From NCBI RefSeq assembly GCF_000156655.1, contig NZ_DS996841.1, positions 193,141 through 246,787 on the forward strand: a stretch of DNA of 53,647 nt. The letters run 5' to 3'. Numbering within the stretch: position 1 is the stretch's first letter; the number at the start of each line of letters is the position of its first letter. Under the pieces are notes generated by a model, which did no database searches, was not told where the DNA came from, and saw only the letters and a list, made by a program, of their open reading frames with translations. The DNA comes from Holdemanella biformis DSM 3989. Its GTDB lineage: Bacteria; Bacillota_I; Bacilli_A; Erysipelotrichales; Erysipelotrichaceae. Made by a program: the position numbers and the translations under genes. Of the stretch, positions 1 through 8,053 are shown one piece after another.

Positions 1-139
1 CATCTCTTACAAAATTATATATTTCCTTGATTCTTTCAAATTCATCCAATTCCTTCCACTTCTTCTTTTGAATCAATTCTTGAATTGCAGGATTTGAATA
101 ATCAAGCATTTCTGTTTCTCTAAGATACTTATCCATCAT
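1..139 (-). CDS. Transglutaminase-like protein, N-terminal fragment (runs off the window)
   Basis: The frame is open from an ATG at 139 to the left edge of the window, giving 46 residues that begin MMDKYLRETEMLDYSN and continue with a charged KKKWKELDEFERIKEIYNFV segment. This N-terminus resembles small transglutaminase-like proteins of Bacillota, which carry a MLDY...EF.RIK.IYNFVR lead-in before the catalytic Cys-His-Asp core. The core itself lies outside the window, so the assignment rests on memory of the lead-in only. A purine-rich AAGGGATAAGTGA stretch precedes the ATG. It is downstream of, and probably co-transcribed with, the membrane protein at 223-711. Confidence 0.5.
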   Translation of the reverse strand, partial: MMDKYLRETEMLDYSNPAIQELIQKKKWKELDEFERIKEIYNFVRD

Positions 140-222
140 TTTTCACTTATCCCTTCAGGATTTCAGATTTGAACCTACAAAACCTCAAAATCACTATCGC
201 AATATTTACATAACGACTTTGA

Positions 223-711
223 TCAAATTTCACCAAGCAATACCACAATTCCTGCAACTACAAGTGCAACCACCAAATATAGTACAGTAGCCACTCCTCG
301 TTTTATCAACACAGTCTTCCAAGACTTTACATATGGAATTCCTTCCATACCCTCTATATGCCAGATTTTGCTGTGTCCTACCCATAATCTGTCAATCACA
401 ATACCATCAAACCAATTCATGACCACAAGAAATAGGCAGGCTTGAAGATATGCCGTTTTTAAATCCGTAACATGATTCCAAACAGAAATAATCAGGATCA
501 AAGCCACAAATATAATGATACAAAAAGGGATCATGAACCATTTTGACCTTTTCATGACAGTTTTCTTATCGGCAATACCACGTTTTTGTGCTTCCACTAA
601 AAAATCTTTCGGATAAAAATATAAACAGTTACTCCCATCGTTTTTTACTGCACATTTTATTAATAATGCATACAACAGACAATATAAAACATTTTGTAAA
701 AGTAATAACAT
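223..711 (-). CDS. Small integral membrane protein of unknown function
   Basis: About 162 residues with four hydrophobic stretches: one at the N-terminus (LLLLQNVLYCLLYALLI), two central ones (IPFCIIIFVALILIISV and LQACLFLVVMNWF) and one C-terminal (VATVLYLVVALVVAGIVVLL). I do not recognise the family. ATG 711 is preceded by GAAGG; an in-frame TTG at 732 overlaps the stop of the upstream hydrolase (729-731) and is an alternative start. It is the sixth gene of the hydrolase/methyltransferase operon, so it may insert or export whatever that operon modifies, but this is inference only. Confidence 0.6.
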   Translation of the reverse strand: MLLLLQNVLYCLLYALLIKCAVKNDGSNCLYFYPKDFLVEAQKRGIADKKTVMKRSKWFMIPFCIIIFVALILIISVWNHVTDLKTAYLQACLFLVVMNWFDGIVIDRLWVGHSKIWHIEGMEGIPYVKSWKTVLIKRGVATVLYLVVALVVAGIVVLLGEI

Positions 712-728
712 TTTTGCGATACCTTCTT

Positions 729-1493
729 TCAAAATGTCAACTCAGGTAATCGATCTGTCTTAATAATCATTTCTAACATTCTGGCAAATCCATCTGGATA
801 CCGAATTTGATACTCCATATGGTTCAATCCCTCAAAAACTGGAAAATTCTCATATTTATAGGCTTGCATTACTGCATTTCTATATTTAAAATGATCTTCT
901 TTACTACCAAATTCCCAGAATGTATGTTTTTGTAGCTCTTCTGATAATTTTGGAAATGGCTTATCTTCTAAACTATCATCCATCTGTTTTCTCAAATTTG
1001 TATATGACAAATTCTTTCCTGCTTCAATAAAATAAGGCTTAATATTATCATCGTCACACCACATAATTTTCTTCAATGTTTTCCCATTTGTCCAATACAA
1101 ACTTTTCATGGCCACATATAAAAATGGAACCATAATTCTACGTGTTATCTTACCAATCTGTGCAAATTGACCACCATCAAAGAATATATGCTTAACCGGT
1201 ATTTTTGTATCTGTTAGAAATACCATCGCAAGATCTGCACCAATCGAAGATGCTACTACTAGTTCAATCTCTTTGATCCCATGATCACTTAAAAATCGTT
1301 TAATCTGTTGTATCTCATCACTTTTACCTAGATACTTTTGATTTGAACAATAAACAGTAGATGTTGGCATAACACAATAATATTTATCTGACAGTTTTTC
1401 GGCAATTGGCATACTGCTTTCTCCAGTTACACCCATCGCATGAAAAAATAAAATCACAGGATTCAATTCATTTCCAATTGTTTGAAACAACAT
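729..1493 (-). CDS. Alpha/beta hydrolase (first of three in the operon)
   Basis: A 254-residue alpha/beta-hydrolase-fold protein. Early beta strands with a VILFFHAMGVTGESS oxyanion-type loop lead to a degenerate nucleophile elbow VVASSIGADLAM (the usual GxSxG reads ASSIG). An acidic GSKEDHFKYR loop and a C-terminal GLNHMEYQ histidine complete a plausible Ser-Asp-His triad. Start 1493 is chosen because AAGGTGAG sits just upstream; an in-frame ATG at 1550 would overrun into the preceding gene and lacks a site. Substrate unknown. It lies between a SAM methyltransferase and a membrane protein in a tightly packed operon, which suggests esterase, thioesterase or acyltransferase chemistry on a shared product. 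Confidence 0.75.
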   Translation of the reverse strand: MLFQTIGNELNPVILFFHAMGVTGESSMPIAEKLSDKYYCVMPTSTVYCSNQKYLGKSDEIQQIKRFLSDHGIKEIELVVASSIGADLAMVFLTDTKIPVKHIFFDGGQFAQIGKITRRIMVPFLYVAMKSLYWTNGKTLKKIMWCDDDNIKPYFIEAGKNLSYTNLRKQMDDSLEDKPFPKLSEELQKHTFWEFGSKEDHFKYRNAVMQAYKYENFPVFEGLNHMEYQIRYPDGFARMLEMIIKTDRLPELTF

Positions 1494-1515
1494 AATCTCA
1501 CCTTCTATCCATACA

Positions 1516-2169
1516 TTATTTTGTGCAACAAAAATATACCATCGATCCATCTATGTGAAGATCTATTTGTTTGTACATCTCTTTTAGAATATTTCTAAGT
1601 TCTTCCTCCGTTTGAAATGGTGGGGTGAACCATCCTTTCTTAGAAAGAATATGATTCACAAGCCAATCTGTTCTTTTAGATTTACCCCTAATATAAAAAC
1701 ATCCTATAAAGGTACCACCTGGTTTTAAAACTCGCCACGTTTCTTGAAATGCCTTTTTCTTATCTGGAAAAGCATGAAATCCATTCATAGAAACCACAAT
1801 ATCATAGGATTCAGCATTCATTTTTAAATTGGATACATCCCCCTGAATACATTTAATATGTGTATACCCATCAAATCTTTTCTTAGCTTGTTCAAGCATA
1901 TCCATACTGTAATCAAGACAAATAATATGCGCATCTTTTAAAGCTATCCACTTATGTTGGGTAAATACAGCTGTTCCAACTGGAACATCTAGAAGATTAC
2001 CTGAAAAATCATTTGGAATATATGATAATACTTTCTGTGCTATATCATTATCATTAGTACCATTCCAAAATAATTTAATATACAACTTACTGAAAATATT
2101 TCCCTGTGTCAAAACATCATCATAAATATTCTTTGATGATTCATACGCATTTTGTATTTTATCCGCCAT
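1516..2169 (-). CDS. Class I SAM-dependent methyltransferase (Methyltransf_11/UbiE type)
   Basis: A 217-residue class I methyltransferase. Motif I is LLDVPVGTAVFT (a DVPVGTA variant of DxGxGxG), an acidic residue closes strand 2 (ICLDYSMDML), and motif post-I to IV runs IQGDVSNL...YDIVVSMNGFHAFPDK. The motif WRVLKPGGTFIGCFYIRG marks strand 5. ATG 2169 is preferred over in-frame starts at 2223 and nearby because AAGGTGAAG precedes it; it overlaps the stop of the upstream BAAT-like gene by 11 bases. The substrate is unknown; small-molecule or lipid methylation is typical for the family. It is one of two methyltransferases alternating with hydrolases in this operon. Confidence 0.85.
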   Translation of the reverse strand: MADKIQNAYESSKNIYDDVLTQGNIFSKLYIKLFWNGTNDNDIAQKVLSYIPNDFSGNLLDVPVGTAVFTQHKWIALKDAHIICLDYSMDMLEQAKKRFDGYTHIKCIQGDVSNLKMNAESYDIVVSMNGFHAFPDKKKAFQETWRVLKPGGTFIGCFYIRGKSKRTDWLVNHILSKKGWFTPPFQTEEELRNILKEMYKQIDLHIDGSMVYFCCTK

Positions 2170-3094
2170 ATCCAACTTCACCTTTTTTCCATTCTTCAAT
2201 CGCATTCCTAATACGAACATCAATATCTATGCGTGTTTCAAGGCATTCCTTTGGATGTTTTCTTGCGGATTGAAACGCAAATTTCACAAAGCTTGCTGAA
2301 CCAATTGGAAGCATCATCTTTAACATGCTTTCTGGAAAAACAAAATGAGTCCCATATTTATACACAACAGCTTCTAACTTGCATATATGTTCTCGTTCTT
2401 CCATGCGACGAATGTATTTTGCAGCATCCCACAACACATCATCTTCAGCGCCAATCAACAATAGTTTTCCATGAATCTTTTCAATCTTGATTTTTTCTTC
2501 TTCCAAAATCGGATGAACGGCTTCTGAATCATCAAACAACTTTCTAGAATTGATCATATCACCTGTTCGCTTTGTTTCTTGTTCAATCACATGCCAATAT
2601 TGAGGATGTTTATAACAAAATGGCATATATGGAAGCGGTTTTTCTCTATATGAAAATAGTGATTCACCTTCGATCGGCCATTCTTTACAACCATCTTTTT
2701 TACCTTGCATAAAGCCTTGCCAAATAAAATCACTTGGAGTTAAGCCAATTGTCAAAGTGATATCTTCAAAATAAGAAGCTGCCGTAAGTGCTAGTGTTCC
2801 TGTAGTGGATGCACCCACAATTCCAACCTTCTTGTTTCCATGTACTTTTAGCCATCTTATCGCATTCTCTATTCGTTCTAAAGGATAATTATGATGTCCA
2901 TAATCTTTTTTTGCGGGTGACATAGTCATTACATTTAATCCAAGTTTATGTAACCATTTTACAGATGTACAGGCTAAATAATCCTGGGAATCATCACCAA
3001 TCATGGCAATCATCGCACAATCTGAATCCGTTTTGCATTTCCAATAGTCACCATAAAATCCGTCTGTGTGTACTTCAAAATGAATTTTCTTCAT
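2159..3094 (-). CDS. BAAT-C-like alpha/beta hydrolase / acyltransferase
   Basis: A 311-residue alpha/beta hydrolase resembling the C-terminal catalytic domain of acyl-CoA thioesterase / bile-acid-CoA:amino-acid N-acyltransferase (BAAT_C). Visible are the helix NAIRWLKVHGNKKVGIVGAS leading to the nucleophile elbow VGASTTGTLAL (Ser), a mid-strand acid GAEDDVLWD and the histidine YKYGTHFVFPE. The amino-terminal BAAT domain is absent, as in bacterial members. A GGGG-type site lies about 10 bases upstream of ATG 3094. It is separated by only 5 bases from the LCM-type methyltransferase upstream. The family name does not prove bile-acid chemistry; bacterial members are mostly uncharacterised and may act on acyl thioesters or esters. 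Confidence 0.75.
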   Translation of the reverse strand: MKKIHFEVHTDGFYGDYWKCKTDSDCAMIAMIGDDSQDYLACTSVKWLHKLGLNVMTMSPAKKDYGHHNYPLERIENAIRWLKVHGNKKVGIVGASTTGTLALTAASYFEDITLTIGLTPSDFIWQGFMQGKKDGCKEWPIEGESLFSYREKPLPYMPFCYKHPQYWHVIEQETKRTGDMINSRKLFDDSEAVHPILEEEKIKIEKIHGKLLLIGAEDDVLWDAAKYIRRMEEREHICKLEAVVYKYGTHFVFPESMLKMMLPIGSASFVKFAFQSARKHPKECLETRIDIDVRIRNAIEEWKKGEVGYGG

Positions 3095-3099
3095 CCGTA

Positions 3100-3900
3100 T
3101 TAACCCCTATTCTTCAAAACTATAATTTTATTTGAAATATTTCGAACCAATGGAATCCATCCAAACAAATGATAAATAGGATGCAATTCTTTCATACCTT
3201 CAATCAAACTAACTTCCTTTTCAAAAATAAATTCTGGTAAAATCTTTTGTAGTTCATTTCCATTCTTTACACCCCATAAAAATTTAGCATTACTTTGATC
3301 TATCGACTTTTCTTTCATATGCTTTACTACAAAAGGCGACATAGTTTCGACAAGAACAGTTACTTTTTTAAAGGATTTTTCAATAATAGAAAACATCTTC
3401 TGCACTTCTTTTTCGTCTAAATACATAGTTAACCCTTCAATGATCACTAGAATATCTTCTCCATGATACTCAATATCATGGACATAAGAATCATCCATAG
3501 CTGATTTTGCGATTTGATACATTGGCCCTGTTTCAGTAAGAAACTGTTCCCTTATCTTCATAGTTTGAGGCAAGTCAAGATTATACCAACGAAGATATTT
3601 ACCTTTCATTCTGTAACAACGAGTATCCAATCCACATGCAATATTTACTACAACTGCATTTGTATGAACATTTAAATATTGTTCGACCATACGATCCAAT
3701 ACAATCGTTCTTGCGATAACACCACTACTCATAGCACTATCTTTATCAGCTTTAGAAAAATCATAATCTATATTTTCAACAATATGTACGGCAATATCAT
3801 CCTTGATTTTTGCATTTTGACTATTCGTTTCTTTTGCTCTAGCATATAAAGTCTGAAGCATTGTCTCTGAAACACCTGTAATATCTATTTTTGATTTCAT
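3100..3900 (-). CDS. LCM/TcmP-type O-methyltransferase
   Basis: A 266-residue protein of the leucine-carboxyl-methyltransferase superfamily (PPM1/TcmP-like), which methylates carboxylates in small molecules such as polyketide intermediates. Diagnostic are VNIACGLDTRCYRM (the AxGLDxRxYR SAM-binding motif), YNLDLPQTMKIR, and ILVIIEGLTMYLDEKEV (the EGLxxYL signature). The start at 3900 forms an ATGA overlap with the stop of the upstream hydrolase (3897-3900), pointing to translational coupling; a longer frame to 3945 would run into that gene. Together with the neighbouring hydrolases it suggests formation and cleavage of an ester or thioester in one pathway; the substrate cannot be read from sequence. 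Confidence 0.85.
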   Translation of the reverse strand: MKSKIDITGVSETMLQTLYARAKETNSQNAKIKDDIAVHIVENIDYDFSKADKDSAMSSGVIARTIVLDRMVEQYLNVHTNAVVVNIACGLDTRCYRMKGKYLRWYNLDLPQTMKIREQFLTETGPMYQIAKSAMDDSYVHDIEYHGEDILVIIEGLTMYLDEKEVQKMFSIIEKSFKKVTVLVETMSPFVVKHMKEKSIDQSNAKFLWGVKNGNELQKILPEFIFEKEVSLIEGMKELHPIYHLFGWIPLVRNISNKIIVLKNRG

Positions 3901-4673
3901 AATCCAACATCTCCAATTACAACATTTCTTACTTCTTCTATCCACTTGTCAGGATGGCAACAAAACATTTCTTCATGCTGCATATTAAATCTATGAATAT
4001 CTGGATTCTTAAAATATGTATAGTATCTCTTTTCATATTTTTTACCCATTTTTGTCGCATAAAATACGTGAATTTTTGTGTTTGGCACATCCATATTGTG
4101 TTGAACTTTTGTCACTAAATCCGAATAGAACTGATTATAAATACTCTTCTTTGTGATCCAAGAACCACCTAAACCAAACATATCTAAAAATCCATTCACA
4201 AATTTCTTCTTCGAATCATCCATTTGTGCAATCTTTTTCTCCATAAGTTTTGGAAGCGTTCCTGTATGCACCATTTTATACATAATAGGCGTTACTATAG
4301 ATGCCTGAATTGTAGCCATCACCTTTCCAGCCTCATCCATATCACTACTTCCAATAATGCCATGATCCATATGAATTCTTTTTCTTTGAATCAACAAAGA
4401 AACAAAACTGCCTCCAAGTGAACAGCCATAAGCGGCTTTAATTCTTCCGCCATAATGATCTATAATTTCTTGTTCAATCTTTTCACACTCTTCTTCCATC
4501 GAATGAAATTGAGTATTCTCATTTGGATCAAAGCCATCATAAGAAACAACCACCGTATAAAAATATACATGTAATCCTTCTAACACATGATCAAAACTAC
4601 TATATAAGCAACAAGTGCCCGGAAACAAAAAGATGACTGGTTTACTTTGATCTCCACTTTTATAAAACTTCAT
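3897..4673 (-). CDS. Alpha/beta hydrolase, first gene of the hydrolase/methyltransferase operon
   Basis: A 258-residue alpha/beta hydrolase. The N-terminus reads PVIFLFPGTCCLYSSF (oxyanion loop), the nucleophile elbow is AAYGCSLGGSFVS (GxSxGG), an extended cap region follows (residues about 115-190) and the probable catalytic histidine is in MQHEEMFCCHPDKW. The architecture and loop order are similar to the hydrolase at 729-1493, suggesting paralogues specialised for different steps. AAGGG lies 9 bases before ATG 4673. A 16-base inverted repeat (4690-4705) sits just upstream of the ribosome binding site and may regulate the whole operon. Confidence 0.8.
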   Translation of the reverse strand: MKFYKSGDQSKPVIFLFPGTCCLYSSFDHVLEGLHVYFYTVVVSYDGFDPNENTQFHSMEEECEKIEQEIIDHYGGRIKAAYGCSLGGSFVSLLIQRKRIHMDHGIIGSSDMDEAGKVMATIQASIVTPIMYKMVHTGTLPKLMEKKIAQMDDSKKKFVNGFLDMFGLGGSWITKKSIYNQFYSDLVTKVQHNMDVPNTKIHVFYATKMGKKYEKRYYTYFKNPDIHRFNMQHEEMFCCHPDKWIEEVRNVVIGDVGL

Positions 4674-4689
4674 AATTAACCCTTAAAAT

Positions 4690-4705
4690 GTTAGATAAAA
4701 CTAAC
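4690..4705. promoter_or_regulatory. Inverted repeat upstream of the hydrolase/methyltransferase operon (candidate operator)
   Basis: GTTAG-ATAAAA-CTAAC, a 5-base inverted repeat with a 6-base spacer, lies 17-32 bases upstream of the ATG at 4673, just 5' of the AAGGG ribosome binding site. Its position fits a repressor site at or just after the transcription start. No regulator gene is encoded beside it, so any cognate factor would act in trans. Short AT-rich repeats arise by chance, hence the low confidence. Confidence 0.35.
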
Positions 4706-4761
4706 TTTTTCTTAGCTTCAGTTTACCACTGCAATTAACGACACGCAAGAACAATATGTAG

Positions 4762-4796
4762 TACAAAAGAAAAGACAACTCCTCTTAAGAATTGTC
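4762..4796 (-). terminator. Rho-independent terminator (minus strand), second of two
   Basis: Read on the minus strand, GACAATTC / GAGTTGTC form an 8-bp stem (one G-U) around a 7-base loop, followed by TTTTCTTTT. It lies between the AAA-ATPase-like gene and the hydrolase operon and would back up the terminator at 4850-4893. Confidence 0.6.
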
Positions 4797-4849
4797 CAAT
4801 ATATGATTTATTTATTCCTTCAATAAATTATAGTATCATTTGTTGATAT

Positions 4850-4893
4850 AGAAAAAGAGTAGAAGCTGTACCACACAATACAATCTCTACTCT
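4850..4893 (-). terminator. Terminator of the AAA-ATPase-like gene
   Basis: On the minus strand AGAGTAGA (4893-4886) pairs with TCTACTCT (4863-4856) across a 22-base loop, followed by TTTTTC. It is 39 bases past the stop of the gene at 4932-6590. Confidence 0.65.
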
Positions 4894-4931
4894 AGTTTTG
4901 TAATTATCTTATTTCTTAATCAACCTTATCA

Positions 4932-6590
4932 TCAAACAATGCTTTTAGAACCATGTTCCACTTTAACTACATAGCACTGTTTCTTATAGAAAGATATTCC
5001 ATAGCCAATTACATTTTCATATTTTTTAAATTTATGTTCTTCAAGATATTTTTGTTCGACAATTTGTCTTGCTCCTTCTTTAGCATCATCAATCAAATCA
5101 TCTTCACTTATTGAATGTTTACACTCAATAAGCACGATTGTTCCTAAGATATTTTCTGGTAAAACACATACATCAAATCTACCATTTCCAGATTCTTTAT
5201 TAGATACTACCTCATAATCATTCAACAATCCTACTAGAAATCCATGATAAAAGGATTCTTGATTATCAAAATAACTAATACTTCTTAATAGTATATCATT
5301 CAACAATAGATTTACTTTTTTTGCATCTCCATCCACAAATTCTTGATACAATTCACCTTTTCTACTTGTTGTATAATCTTCAAAATATGACATGAAGGAT
5401 TGTTTATAGATTTCATAAACCTCCTTATTTGGGATAACCAATTCGTATTGATTTTCTCCCCTATCTTTAATGACCTTTAAATATCCAGTTAGTAATAAAA
5501 AGCTATAAATATTATTGATATTATCCATTTCACGATACGTAAGTTCAGGCTTGATATATTTAATAAGGGATTGACCATTCATTAATAAATCAAACTCCTT
5601 GCGCAATTTTTTATCACCATTTTGAATATACTTAACAACAAGATCATTTCCACTAGTATTTGCCCAAAATGAAATTGGTTTAAAAGACACATCTTGCGTT
5701 ATATTTTTTACATACATGAGTGTACTCCATGGATTATAGATTTCGTTATTGCCAAATTGATATCCATCATACCATTCTTTTACTTCATCCATCTTTTCTG
5801 ATAAATTATAATCCTTTAACAACTGTTTAACTTCCGATTCAGTAAATCCAAAAGATTCACTACTAATATTATTTAAAACAGAATAAGCCGTAAAATTATT
5901 CAATCCAGTAAAAATACTTTCCTTAGAAATACGAAGGCATCCAGTCATAACACCTTTTTCTAAAGCATCATTCGTTTTAAGCGCTGAAGAAAAAACACTT
6001 CTTAAAAACTCAACCATTTCTTCATAATAATTATTTTGATATGCAGCCTGTAAAGGAACATCATATTCATCGATTAAAACAATGACTTTTTGTTGATAAT
6101 AAGCATATAACGCATTTGTTATGACTCTCAATGAAATTTTCAAATCTTCAACACAAGATGAACGATTATGCAATTTATTTAAAATATCTTTAGTTGTATC
6201 CGACAATTGATCTGAAGATAATATTTCTAAGTTTTTATCTAACAATTCATAAATCACATTTGAAAAAGATGAAATTTGCGCATCAAAAGTTAAGCTTTTC
6301 ATTTCCTTTAAAGAAATAAAAATCGTTGGATATTTATTTTGAACCTTTAAAGCATTCTTATTCTTCGAAATATTTAAGCCATCAAATAGATAAGAGTTTT
6401 CCTTTTCTTTGATTGAAAAAAAATAATAAAGCATCGACATATTCAGTGTTTTACCAAATCTTCGAGGTCTTGTATATAAAACAACTTGTTCATTTAATAC
6501 ATCTTCAATGAAATTTGTCTTATCTACATAATACGCACTTTTATCAATCATCATCTTAAAATTTTCAATTCCCGTCGGTAACAATTTCAT
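4932..6590 (-). CDS. AAA-ATPase-like protein with C-terminal PD-(D/E)XK nuclease-type domain
   Basis: A 552-residue protein of the widespread AAA-ATPase_like plus PDDEXK_9 family. The N-terminus has LLPTGIENFKMMID...YYVDKT, then a degenerate Walker A VVLYTRPRRFGKTLNMSML, a Walker B-like KVIVLIDEYDVPLQ, and a C-terminal nuclease-fold region with GRFDVCVLP and IVLIECKHS (D...ExK). Family members are common in multiple copies in gut Bacillota and Bacteroidota and have no established function. ATG 6590 is preferred over an in-frame GTG at 6608 because AAAGGA lies 8 bases upstream of it. It stands alone between terminators, consistent with an independently mobile accessory gene. Confidence 0.85.
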   Translation of the reverse strand: MKLLPTGIENFKMMIDKSAYYVDKTNFIEDVLNEQVVLYTRPRRFGKTLNMSMLYYFFSIKEKENSYLFDGLNISKNKNALKVQNKYPTIFISLKEMKSLTFDAQISSFSNVIYELLDKNLEILSSDQLSDTTKDILNKLHNRSSCVEDLKISLRVITNALYAYYQQKVIVLIDEYDVPLQAAYQNNYYEEMVEFLRSVFSSALKTNDALEKGVMTGCLRISKESIFTGLNNFTAYSVLNNISSESFGFTESEVKQLLKDYNLSEKMDEVKEWYDGYQFGNNEIYNPWSTLMYVKNITQDVSFKPISFWANTSGNDLVVKYIQNGDKKLRKEFDLLMNGQSLIKYIKPELTYREMDNINNIYSFLLLTGYLKVIKDRGENQYELVIPNKEVYEIYKQSFMSYFEDYTTSRKGELYQEFVDGDAKKVNLLLNDILLRSISYFDNQESFYHGFLVGLLNDYEVVSNKESGNGRFDVCVLPENILGTIVLIECKHSISEDDLIDDAKEGARQIVEQKYLEEHKFKKYENVIGYGISFYKKQCYVVKVEHGSKSIV

Positions 6591-6960
6591 TCTATCAATT
6601 CCTTTCACAGTTATTATACTTTATATTATTAACTTTTTCTTCAATTCCTCATAAGATTTTAAAATTCACATAACTAAAAAAAACTTCCTTTATCAGGATA
6701 TCCAATTTTCTAGGGGTCTATGAAATGCAATTATTTTCATTCCTGATTCATTCTCTTTTTTTATATCTGATATAACCGTTTATAATTATTTCGTTATGTT
6801 CATTGCTTTCAACCAGGAGGTATTCCGATTTGTATTTCAGTTTGCTTTAAAAATGGAGAATCCATATTTCAGGACTCCCCATACATCGTACTAATTATGT
6901 GAATTTTTCTTGCTTGCACAAAAATCATTAACTCCAATGGTTTACTATTTTTCTTTATTC
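6591..6960. other. 370-base intergenic region without a gene
   Basis: AT-rich stretch between two minus-strand genes. It contains the terminator of the XRE regulator (6849-6881) and, on the plus strand near 6815, an orphan AGGAGG not followed by a usable open frame. The latter could be a remnant of a lost gene. The promoter of the AAA-ATPase-like gene must lie in its left part, but I cannot point to a convincing -35/-10 pair. Confidence 0.5.
6849..6881 (-). terminator. Terminator of the XRE/zinc-ribbon regulator
   Basis: On the minus strand TGGGGAGTCC (6881-6872) pairs with GGATTCTCCA (6863-6854), ten base pairs including two G-U, with an 8-base loop and a following TTTTTAAA tract. It lies about 80 bases past the stop codon at 6961. 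Confidence 0.65.
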
Positions 6961-7728
6961 TCATCTTTTCTTATACAATACAAGTTCCGGATTTTTACCG
7001 TCTTCTTCATAAGTGCAAATAAGAATAAAATCCATATCTGCAACAACGCCGAAACATCTATCGCCGCCGTATTCACATTCAAGCTGATTGCCCAGATATG
7101 TCTTTGCCTCATTCAAAAACTTAGCCACTTGCCCATTTGGAAGCTGGTACTCAAGATTCACGTACTTTCCCACAAGGGCATTCAGTTTTTCCACCTTTGG
7201 CATTCCGTCAACATTCAATTCGTTAATTTCAATGATTAACTTTTTCTTAAATTCCTCAAATTGACCATTATCACTAAGCTCATCATATTTCTTCCAATAA
7301 TCCAAAGAAGGAAGCAGCTCTTTCATATAAGAACGAGCTTGTTCCTCCGTGAAATTCTCGCTTATCATATTTTTAACACAAACTTCAATCAAATCGTCCA
7401 TATCATTGTAAGTATACGTTCCATCGGCATAACACCACTTACAATAGTCCTCATTAAAAGAACCATCGTGATTATGCCCGATAATATTATCATCTTCAAG
7501 CGGCATTCCACAGCATTGACAAACAAGCTTTCTCGGTGAGCCTAAAAGTGTATTTATGGAAACATCGAATACTTTTGACAGCAATTTCAATGTTTCCGTA
7601 TTAGGAACTGTTTCTCCGTTTTCCCAACGTGAAACCGCCTGACGACTTACAAAAACCTTTTCTGCAAGCTCATCCTGCGACATTCCCCTTTGGGTGCGAA
7701 GTTCAAGTATAACCTGTTTTGTGTCCAT
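6961..7728 (-). CDS. XRE-family regulator with zinc-ribbon and effector domain
   Basis: A 255-residue fusion. Residues 1-60 form a Cro/C1 helix-turn-helix (MSQDELAEKVFVSRQAVSRWENGETVPN). Residues about 68-100 hold a putative zinc-ribbon with CQCCGMPL and CKWCY. The remainder resembles the region following such ribbons in Bacillota, with an IEINELNVDGMPK linker. Regulators of this type are often autoregulated and sit beside small accessory genes. AGGGAGG lies shortly before ATG 7728, a TATAAT -10 lies at 7754-7759, and a perfect 19-base palindrome (7781-7799) lies next to the -35 position. By eye the base use is more GC-rich than in surrounding genes, which hints at transfer. Confidence 0.85.
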   Translation of the reverse strand: MDTKQVILELRTQRGMSQDELAEKVFVSRQAVSRWENGETVPNTETLKLLSKVFDVSINTLLGSPRKLVCQCCGMPLEDDNIIGHNHDGSFNEDYCKWCYADGTYTYNDMDDLIEVCVKNMISENFTEEQARSYMKELLPSLDYWKKYDELSDNGQFEEFKKKLIIEINELNVDGMPKVEKLNALVGKYVNLEYQLPNGQVAKFLNEAKTYLGNQLECEYGGDRCFGVVADMDFILICTYEEDGKNPELVLYKKR

Positions 7729-7780
7729 TATGAAGTACCTCCCTTACACCTTTATTATAATCTCACGCATTATCTAAAAC

Positions 7781-7799
7781 TAGCAACTCGCAGTTGCTA
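7781..7799. promoter_or_regulatory. 19-base palindrome (candidate XRE operator)
   Basis: TAGCAACT-CGC-AGTTGCTA has perfect 8-base arms around CGC. It is 53-71 bases upstream of the regulator start and about 21 bases upstream of the TATAAT hexamer (7754-7759), so it abuts the -35 region. Autorepression by the downstream XRE protein is the simplest reading. It is not followed by a T-run on either strand that would make it a terminator. Confidence 0.5.
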
Positions 7800-7985
7800 T
7801 CGTTATGACTCGCCTTTTTTATTCCCGGCTAAACAAATTTCACAATAATAGTTTTGATCATTTGTATCCGCAGACGGATAACCTTCAAGCTCCACTGTTG
7901 TTCATAGCCAAACTTCAACCTCCTTGTGCTTAGAGTATATGAAGTTTTGGCTTTTACTTGTAGTTTGCGAATATCCGTATAAATA

Positions 7986-8028
7986 GAAAAAGCCCTTTGA
8001 GAAAAGGATTTCTCCTCTCTCAAAGGGC
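7986..8028 (-). terminator. Terminator after the methyltransferase pseudogene
   Basis: On the minus strand GCCCTTTGAGA (8028-8018) pairs perfectly with TCTCAAAGGGC (8002-7992), an 11-bp stem followed by TTTTTC. A very strong intrinsic terminator, 25 bases beyond the stop at 8054. Confidence 0.85.
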
Positions 8029-8053
8029 AGGTTGGCAAACTGAAAGTTGTTTA

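Larger units (their letters stand above)
7729..8053. other. Intergenic region: regulator promoter, possible coding remnant, terminator
   Basis: From right to left on the minus strand: the strong terminator of the methyltransferase pseudogene (7986-8028); a stretch with AAGGAGG near 7920 followed by a short open piece ending at 7803 that contains YYCEICLAGNKKG (a CxxC pair) but no continuous start, possibly the tail of a decayed gene; then the palindrome and -10 of the XRE gene. I see no intact gene here. Confidence 0.45.

Noticed and set aside
7829-8038. 69-codon minus-strand gene
   Set aside because: It spans the strong terminator and has no site or recognisable sequence; probably fortuitous.
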